From a virus: 25,093 bases of DNA. Of this stretch, positions 21,339 to 25,093 are shown one piece after another (position 1 is the first letter of the stretch; the number at the start of each line of letters is the position of its first letter). A program made the position numbers and the translations under genes. The notes beneath the pieces are model-generated. The model was not told where the DNA came from, searched no databases, and was given only the letters and a program-made list of their open reading frames with translations. The stretch spans positions 1 to 25,093 of IMG/VR virus record IMGVR_UViG_3300025138_000324; one strand, given 5' to 3'.

Positions 21339-21374
21339 TTTCAAACGCTTGTTTGAATCAAACGTTTGTTTGAA
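21339..21374. promoter_or_regulatory. Operator-like dyad cluster, right
   Basis: TTCAAAC-gctt-GTTTGAA (21340-21357) is a perfect dyad, followed by TCAAAC-gttt-GTTTGAA (21358-21374), giving two abutting sites. The first, with one flanking base on each side, is an exact inverted copy of 21183-21202. Two paired clusters about 150 bp apart would suit cooperative binding or looping. Confidence 0.6.
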
Positions 21375-21411
21375 TCGACCCCCTACGGGGAAAATTTGCC
21401 GGGACCCAATA

Positions 21412-21441
21412 ATTATACCCTGTCAGATTTTTTTATCTGAA
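21412..21441 (-). promoter_or_regulatory. Possible sigma-70 promoter with consensus -10
   Basis: On the minus strand TATAAT (21417-21412) lies 18 bases after TTCAGA (21441-21436). The -10 is perfect and the -35 is weak. It would start just after the last right-end gene and run through the control region toward the early genes, where T7-like phages keep their host-polymerase promoters. Confidence 0.3.
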
Positions 21442-21714
21442 TTATTGCGAGATGTTCTGGCAGGGATTACGGTCACAAATAGCAGTAACAGCAGTGACAC
21501 AGCACTTAGGTATAGAATTAACATTTCCAAATGTATCATCATCAACGTCCATGCTCCTTGTGCCAGCAACAACAATGTAGCTTTCACTGTCAAACAGCAA
21601 GTAACCAATAGTAACCATAGGACAGGGCTTCACATCAATGGCCTCATCTGAGGTCATCCATGCACTATCCCCATGTCCAACAGTATCAGTCCAGTGAACG
21701 AGTACTAAGTCCAT
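21442..21714 (-). CDS. Hypothetical 90-aa protein at the right genome end
   Basis: The protein reads MDLVLVHWTDTVGHGDSAWM, PCPMVTIGYLLFDSESYIVV, AGTRSMDVDD and FGNVNSIPKCCVTAVTAI. Alternating hydrophobic residues suggest a small beta-rich fold, and the GYLL...VVAG...IP-C-V pattern is one I have seen in short phage proteins of unknown role. The ATG overlaps the stop of the preceding gene by one base (TGATG). It is the last gene before the control region. In T7 the comparable spot after the large terminase has the small gene 19.5, but no similarity is claimed. Confidence 0.75.
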   Translation of the reverse strand: MDLVLVHWTDTVGHGDSAWMTSDEAIDVKPCPMVTIGYLLFDSESYIVVAGTRSMDVDDDTFGNVNSIPKCCVTAVTAICDRNPCQNISQ

Positions 21715-21920
21715 CAGTATTTAAGTCCTTTAAGTTCTTCTTCTTTCTTCTTCATCATCAGTGCTTTCTTAGGTCCACCCTTAGCAGCCTTACGTCTGCG
21801 ATTGCGTCTGTTCCTACTAGCACTCTTAGCTTCATTTTTAGCTTTCTTAGCAACAGCAGCAGCAATATTTATACTGCCATCTGATACTCCACCACCGGCA
21901 TCACCACGTCCTTTAGGCAT
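21714..21920 (-). CDS. Hypothetical 68-aa basic protein
   Basis: This protein begins MPKGRGDAGGGVSDGSINIA, then has a long Lys/Arg/Ala-rich part (KKAKNEAKSASRNRRNRRRK, KKALMMKKKEEELKGLKY). It is likely disordered to helical and may bind nucleic acid. AAAGGAGTTTAATT before the ATG is a very good ribosome-binding site, preceded by a T/A-rich leader that may hold a promoter. It follows the large hairpin behind the terminase gene. No family recognised. Confidence 0.75.
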   Translation of the reverse strand: MPKGRGDAGGGVSDGSINIAAAVAKKAKNEAKSASRNRRNRRRKAAKGGPKKALMMKKKEEELKGLKY

Positions 21921-21988
21921 AATTAAACTCCTTTATATATATTAATATAAACCCAATTAAGGGTTTGCTTTAGATCTTTATAGATCCT

Positions 21989-22030
21989 GAGGCCCCCCAA
22001 ACCCCCCATTGGGAAGTTCGGGAGGCCCTC
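21989..22030 (-). other. Very stable hairpin after the large terminase gene
   Basis: On the minus strand CCTCCCGAACTTCCC pairs over 15 bases with GGGGGGTTTGGGGGG (four G-U pairs) around a 3-nt loop, with a further GAGG/CCTC pairing outside. No U-tract follows, so it is not a textbook intrinsic terminator. It could be an RNA-processing or stabilising element, a pause site, or a DNA structure used near the genome end. Confidence 0.7.
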
Positions 22031-22100
22031 ATGTTGGCTTGCTTTGAGTCTTCATGAGTCCTTCGGCCCAGATGTTTTCTACATCCACATAGTCACCCAT
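22029..22100 (-). CDS. Possible 23-aa peptide after the terminase
   Basis: An ATG one base beyond the terminase stop (TGAATG) opens a short frame, MGDYVDVENIWAEGLMKTQS then KPT, that ends inside the large hairpin. Composition is protein-like, but there is no ribosome-binding site. It could be translated by re-initiation. Support is weak. Confidence 0.25.
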   Translation of the reverse strand: MGDYVDVENIWAEGLMKTQSKPT

Positions 22101-23765
22101 TCAGAACCATAGGTCTGGCTTGGGTTTACGACCGACCACTGAACCCATGAAATCCTCTAGTTCTCTCTTAAAAACCATATCCTTCCTTGATGCCATCTGC
22201 CGGTCAGCATCCTGAGCCATTTGTTCAGTCCAGTAGTTGACTGCCATTGCCAATACATCTAACCTATCATCATGAGCCAGTGAACCACGTTGTCGTGTAA
22301 TCCTGCTCATCTGGTAGAAGAGTTGATACTTAAGTGCCTTCTCAGGTGGTAGATGGCGGGTACTGTCATAGTCCTGTTCAATCACCTTCTTATTGATAAT
22401 CAGCTTATGCTGGTTCATAACCGGCTCTAAGGTATCAATAATCCGTCTTTCTTTCTGTGTACTGTGCCTAACTTCCTCAATACTGACCTTGTAAACCTTT
22501 GACAGTACAGGAGTTAGCAGTGCTGTGAACATACCATCACCGAAGTTAGACTCAATAAGTACCTTGTTGACCTGTTCCTTCTTAGCTATTTCGGACAACC
22601 TTTGAAGAGCTTTGTCCTCATATCCCCCTTCAATGCCACCGGCATCAGTAACCACTAGGAATCCATTGAGCATCTTGACAACAGCATACGCAGTTTCATC
22701 AGCACCTCTACCTGAGGGGTCAATAGCTAATACTGACCCAGTAAACTTCTGCCAACTGCCTGCCACCTCAAACGGCTCATAATACCTATCACCAGCTAGA
22801 CCTACACAGGGCACATCATTCAGTGCTCTATCCTTGTCAGCCATCCATACAACCTTCTCTGGCCCCATGTCACCGCTGATGTTCATCACAACAAGGTCAG
22901 AAAGCCTTAGTGGGTAACGACTTACGTCACTCAGGGTAGCATCCAGCATGAACTGTAGGGCAAAGCCGGTACGTCCATAGGAAGCCTCACGCTCTAATAG
23001 GTCTTCACTGTTGAATCGTGCGGGATCAACAGCATCCCCTCTAGAGGTCTCAGGCTGCTCTGTAAGAGCCTTGATGAGTGGAGATAGGGTTACACCCATT
23101 CTATTCTCTTGGCTCTCAGAAGGGATCCTAGCAGGCCATACACGAGTTTGATATCCTCTCTCAGTCAGGGAGGAGTAGATACTCATCTCAGTCTGAGGGG
23201 TTCCTAGGTAGATGATGTGACCATCAGGCTTGAGAACAGCATCAAACTCTTTAATTGCTTCTAATAGTTTATCTCTAGTAGTCTGAGTGGCCGAATTATT
23301 CAGGGACTCAATGTCATCAGCAACGATTAGGTCTGCCCGTGAGCCTGTAATCGCGGATGAAATTCCCTTCGATACAACTGATGGAGCATGGGATGCAGGA
23401 GCTGGTCCTACATCGAATGCAATCTTAGAGTTCCTCTGATCGTCATGAGGACGAAGATGCTCTAAAATGGCCATATCGTTGATCAACCTGAGGGTAAATG
23501 TCGAGAAATCATCCGATCTTGCTTTTGATGCAGACACCACCAAGATGTTCTTAGAGGGGTCTAGGAGAAGCTGGTGACAGACATATGCTGAAGTAATCCA
23601 AGACTTACCGACACCTCGGAAAGCCTGTACGACTCTACGCTTAGGCCCATTCTGCACATAGTCAGCAATGTCATATTGAACCGGCGTGGGGTCGGGTAAG
23701 TTCAGGTGCTTCCAGCACAAGTAGAGGAAGTTCCTGAAGTCCTTGAGTGTCTCCTGAGTGGTCAT
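22101..23765 (-). CDS. terL: Terminase large subunit (T7 gp19-like)
   Basis: The 554-residue packaging motor and nuclease has an N-terminal ATPase domain with RRVVQAFRGVGKSWITSAYV (Walker A, RGVGKS near residue 48), ADLIVADDIESL (Walker B with the catalytic acidic pair) and IIYLGTPQTEMSIYSSL (coupling motif). The C-terminal nuclease has VLAIDPSGRGADETAYAVVK, KVLIESNFGDGMFTALL and LAHDDRLDVLAMAVNYW with the metal-binding Asp residues. These match T7 DNA maturase B in order and length (586 in T7). It starts by ATGA overlap with the Q/G-rich gene. Confidence 0.96.
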   Translation of the reverse strand: MTTQETLKDFRNFLYLCWKHLNLPDPTPVQYDIADYVQNGPKRRVVQAFRGVGKSWITSAYVCHQLLLDPSKNILVVSASKARSDDFSTFTLRLINDMAILEHLRPHDDQRNSKIAFDVGPAPASHAPSVVSKGISSAITGSRADLIVADDIESLNNSATQTTRDKLLEAIKEFDAVLKPDGHIIYLGTPQTEMSIYSSLTERGYQTRVWPARIPSESQENRMGVTLSPLIKALTEQPETSRGDAVDPARFNSEDLLEREASYGRTGFALQFMLDATLSDVSRYPLRLSDLVVMNISGDMGPEKVVWMADKDRALNDVPCVGLAGDRYYEPFEVAGSWQKFTGSVLAIDPSGRGADETAYAVVKMLNGFLVVTDAGGIEGGYEDKALQRLSEIAKKEQVNKVLIESNFGDGMFTALLTPVLSKVYKVSIEEVRHSTQKERRIIDTLEPVMNQHKLIINKKVIEQDYDSTRHLPPEKALKYQLFYQMSRITRQRGSLAHDDRLDVLAMAVNYWTEQMAQDADRQMASRKDMVFKRELEDFMGSVVGRKPKPDLWF

Positions 23766-24124
23766 CCACCGCCACCTTGTAGATTAGTTGCTTGATTGCC
23801 GCCGAGACTTGCGTTCTGGACACTAGTAGAATTGCCGTGAGCACGTTGGAGTGTGTCCCTTGATCCTTGGGCCATGCCAGCAATACCACCTGATTGTAAC
23901 TGTTGAATCTGTAGACGTTCCATCAGGGCCTTAAGTTGTTCCTGACTAAACACCGGCATACTCTCAGGAGAATGCATAATCCCGGTACGTCTCAGCATGT
24001 TCTCATCAACATGGGTGGGTCCATAATAAGGTGTACCGTCTTGGAGAAAGTACTTGGCATCCTCATGCGGGCCTCGGTCACCTTCATTAATCTGGAGGTT
24101 TTCCATAAGTCTTTGTAGTATCAT
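23762..24124 (-). CDS. Q/G-rich 120-aa protein before the large terminase
   Basis: The first half has INEGDRGPHEDAKYFLQDGT and YYGPTHVDENMLRRTGIMHS, and the middle has FSQEQLKALMERLQIQQLQS; the C-terminus is Gly/Gln/Asn-rich (QATNLQGGGG). There is no membrane segment, so it is not a spanin as sometimes found here in T7 (gp18.5). I do not recognise a family; a virion or packaging accessory role is possible from place. AGGAACATAAACA precedes the ATG, and a second ATG lies at residue 7. Its stop overlaps the terminase start. Confidence 0.75.
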   Translation of the reverse strand: MILQRLMENLQINEGDRGPHEDAKYFLQDGTPYYGPTHVDENMLRRTGIMHSPESMPVFSQEQLKALMERLQIQQLQSGGIAGMAQGSRDTLQRAHGNSTSVQNASLGGNQATNLQGGGG

Positions 24125-24135
24125 TGTTTATGTTC

Positions 24136-24372
24136 CTATCGTTTGATTTTAAGCCTGCGTTTACCTGATGCTGTGATGGGATACTCAACTCTATCAGGGC
24201 CGGTTTTCTTCTTAGCCATACTGCGTTTCTGAGAGATGCTCATCTTGTCAGCAACAGCTTTAGGACGGCATGCTGGGTACTTACGTTTCGAGTTCTTAGC
24301 AGACTTCCTGCCACACTTCTCGCCGGTCTTGATGTCTCTCCAGTCCTCCTTGAACCACTTAGTAAGACTCAT
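24136..24372 (-). CDS. Small basic protein, KYPACRPK family
   Basis: This 78-residue protein reads KWFKEDWRDIKTGEKCGRKS, KRKYPACRPKAVADKMSIS and KKKTGPDRVEYPITASGKRR. The W-DIKTG-CGR...YPACRP pattern with two Cys is a conserved short phage family of unknown function, also resembling small basic proteins in algal viruses (possibly the DUF5872 type). The charge suggests DNA or RNA contact, maybe in the virion. Its ATG overlaps the stop of the 50-aa gene by one base (TAATG). Confidence 0.78.
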   Translation of the reverse strand: MSLTKWFKEDWRDIKTGEKCGRKSAKNSKRKYPACRPKAVADKMSISQKRSMAKKKTGPDRVEYPITASGKRRLKIKR

Positions 24373-24524
24373 TACTTTCCTACTTTCTTCTGGGTTTCTT
24401 TATGGGCCTGACTAAATGTTTTACCTTTAATCATAAGCCTCTGCATAAGAGCCATGTGCTTCTTTGAGTGGTGCTTCGAGTGGCGTTTCATTGTCTTATG
24501 TTGGCGTTGATTGAGTTTACTCAT
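24372..24524 (-). CDS. 50-aa His/Lys-rich protein
   Basis: This short gene encodes MSKLNQRQHKTMKRHSKHHS, KKHMALMQRLMIKGKTFSQA and HKETQKKVGK. It is extremely basic, with a His-rich first half and a helical second half. The ATG overlaps the TGA of the 56-aa gene (ATGA), and its TAA overlaps the next ATG (TAATG), so the chain of overlaps supports it. The KGxTFxQAHKxxxKKVGK end recurs in small phage proteins, in my recollection. Function unknown. Confidence 0.72.
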   Translation of the reverse strand: MSKLNQRQHKTMKRHSKHHSKKHMALMQRLMIKGKTFSQAHKETQKKVGK

Positions 24525-24691
24525 CTATACTTACCGCCTCTCTTCTTGTACTCACGTACAAGCCAAGCATTCGCGTATGCTGATGGGTAGACATCAAACT
24601 TCTTCTTTGCTGCTGACTTCACACTCGAATATAGAGAAGGATTAGCTGGTTTAGGACTACCTTTTTTAATCTTAAGTTTACTCTTAGACAT
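24521..24691 (-). CDS. 56-aa protein, YPSAYANAWLVREYKKRGG family
   Basis: The frame runs MSKSKLKIKKGSPKPANPSL, YSSVKSAAKKKFDVYPSAYA and NAWLVREYKKRGGKYR. The NPSLYSxVKxxAKKKFxVYPSAYANAWLV signature is a recurrent short protein of phages and some large viruses with unknown function. It is basic and probably binds nucleic acid or is packaged. Its ATG overlaps the stop of the small-terminase gene (TAATG), and its TGA overlaps the ATG of the 50-aa gene. Confidence 0.8.
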   Translation of the reverse strand: MSKSKLKIKKGSPKPANPSLYSSVKSAAKKKFDVYPSAYANAWLVREYKKRGGKYR

Positions 24692-24903
24692 TATCCAACC
24701 TCTCTTTCACCCGTGAATGGCAGAATCTTGGCAAGATTAGCGAGTGGATCACTCTGTTCAATAGTGCCATCAATGCCATTGTCCTTGAGGAACTGGCGGG
24801 CGACACTCAGTTCAGCACTGGATGCTTCCCCTGACAGTATCTTTTCAGTTAATTCTTGAGCCAAGAGGTCATGGAGTTTGTTTAGTATGTCTTTATTTTT
24901 CAT
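24691..24903 (-). CDS. terS: Probable terminase small subunit
   Basis: This 70-residue protein reads KDILNKLHDLLAQELTEKIL, SGEASSAELSVARQFLKDNG, then IDGTIEQSDPLANLAKILPF. The pattern LxxLLAxxLxxxLxSGEAxxxELxxxRQFLKDNxI is typical of small terminase subunits in marine T7-like phages: two helices followed by the FLKDN box. T7 gp18 is of similar size (89). It would recognise phage concatemers and hand them to the large subunit. The large terminase is separated from it by four small genes, which is less compact than in T7. The start overlaps the TGA of the preceding gene. Confidence 0.75.
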   Translation of the reverse strand: MKNKDILNKLHDLLAQELTEKILSGEASSAELSVARQFLKDNGIDGTIEQSDPLANLAKILPFTGEREVG

Positions 24904-25093
24904 CGTCTACTCTTAGCTCCACTGCATTTCCATCTCTTGCGAGAGAGGTTATTGGGTGAGTTAGGGTCACTAGCCTTTTCTTTTGAAAGTCTTTTCTTAA
25001 TGCCCAAAGAGCGAGCACAGTATGAGTTACCCTTAGATGTACCGGGTCTGACTCTAGCACCACCACTTTTAGCTTTACCGGCTTGTCCATAAG
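24900..25093 (-). CDS. RPGTSKG-family small protein (5' end outside window)
   Basis: The true frame here, cut by the window edge, reads GGARVRPGTSKGNSYCARSL, GIKKRLSKEKASDPNSPNNL and SRKRWKCSGAKSRR, 63 residues to the stop. The RPGTSKGxxYCARSxG...DPNSPNNLSRKRWKC pattern is a conserved short phage protein (similar to what is called DUF6321) with two Cys and a high positive charge. It ends by ATGA overlap with the small-terminase ATG. An overlapping frame (24893-25090) has an ATG, but its sequence is not protein-like. Function unknown. Confidence 0.82.
   Translation of the reverse strand, partial: YGQAGKAKSGGARVRPGTSKGNSYCARSLGIKKRLSKEKASDPNSPNNLSRKRWKCSGAKSRR

Larger units (their letters stand above)
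20461..21441. other. Noncoding control region at the genome-end junction
   Basis: About 980 bp between the last right-end gene and the early terminator contain no convincing minus-strand gene. Seen here: three DnaA-box repeats and an adjoining AT-rich tract, an 8-bp-stem hairpin (20960-20982), a 12-bp perfect palindrome ACGCAATTGCGT (20729-20740), inverted repeats CATTGC/GCAATG (20781-20808), CCCCTATT/AATAGGGG (20620-20660), and TGTGGTGG-type arms around 21110 and 21173-21183. There are also two clusters of CAAAC-N4-GTTTG dyads, a tandem 12-mer and a plus-strand mini-ORF. In T7-like phages this is where the terminal repeat, early promoters and end-processing signals lie. No tRNA gene or recognisable att core was found. 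Confidence 0.7.

Noticed and set aside
20461-21441. CRISPR array or tRNA cluster in the noncoding region
   Set aside because: The repeats are too few and too short (12-20 bp) with no spacer pattern, and no cloverleaf or T-loop sequence was found on either strand.
24893-25090. Open frame with an ATG at the right window edge
   Set aside because: Its sequence is not protein-like; the overlapping frame 24900-25093 has a conserved phage signature and ends by ATGA overlap with the next gene.

Overview
This window is part of a T7-like podovirus genome (autographivirus type). Nearly every credible gene lies on the minus strand, so transcription runs from high to low coordinates. The evidence is a single-subunit RNA polymerase, a T7-type replication set (ssDNA-binding protein, primase/helicase, family A polymerase, 5'-3' exonuclease), and the ordered morphogenesis genes gp7.3-like, connector, scaffold, capsid, tail tube A and tail tube B. 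A tyrosine integrase just upstream of the RNA polymerase recalls marine cyano-, pelagi- and roseophage relatives and suggests possible lysogeny. The host cannot be named from the sequence.

Layout in the direction of transcription. (1) 25093-22101: packaging block with a cut-off RPGTSKG-family small protein, a probable small terminase, three tiny basic proteins, a Q/G-rich protein and the large terminase. (2) 22100-21442: a large hairpin and two small genes that close the right end of the genome. (3) 21441-20357: about 1 kb with no convincing minus-strand gene but dense structure: a perfect 20-bp inverted pair of operator-like dyads, a plus-strand mini-ORF, three DnaA-box repeats at exact 12-bp spacing beside an AT-rich tract, possible early promoters, and a structured leader ending in an intrinsic terminator. 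In linear T7-like genomes the terminase end and the early end are opposite termini, so their contact here implies the contig was joined through a terminal repeat, or is circular or concatemeric. (4) 20356-16539: early region of small genes, including a tandem paralogue pair, a secreted transglycosylase-like lysin, a Cys-rich conserved phage protein and a DUF932-like protein. Terminators bound it at 19.9 kb and 16.5 kb. (5) 16452-13970: tightly overlapping small genes and the integrase. (6) 13952-5224: RNA polymerase and DNA metabolism, with a RusA-type resolvase in the place of T7 endonuclease I, a LAGLIDADG-type endonuclease gene on the end of the polymerase gene, and a nucleotide-metabolism-like protein. 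(7) 5219-1: structural genes, with a holin/TM/lipoprotein lysis cassette between scaffold and capsid, a UUCG-loop terminator after the capsid (the T-phi position), tail tube A and the start of tail tube B.

The early genes and integrase are read first. The phage RNA polymerase should then transcribe the replication and structural genes. Replication products feed packaging by the terminase pair, and lysis needs the holin cassette plus a muralytic enzyme, for which the early-region transglycosylase is the only candidate seen. Several real genes of 36-58 codons, too short for simple ORF cut-offs, were found from strong ribosome-binding sites and ATGA or TAATG overlaps. The least explained part is the 20.4-21.4 kb control region.
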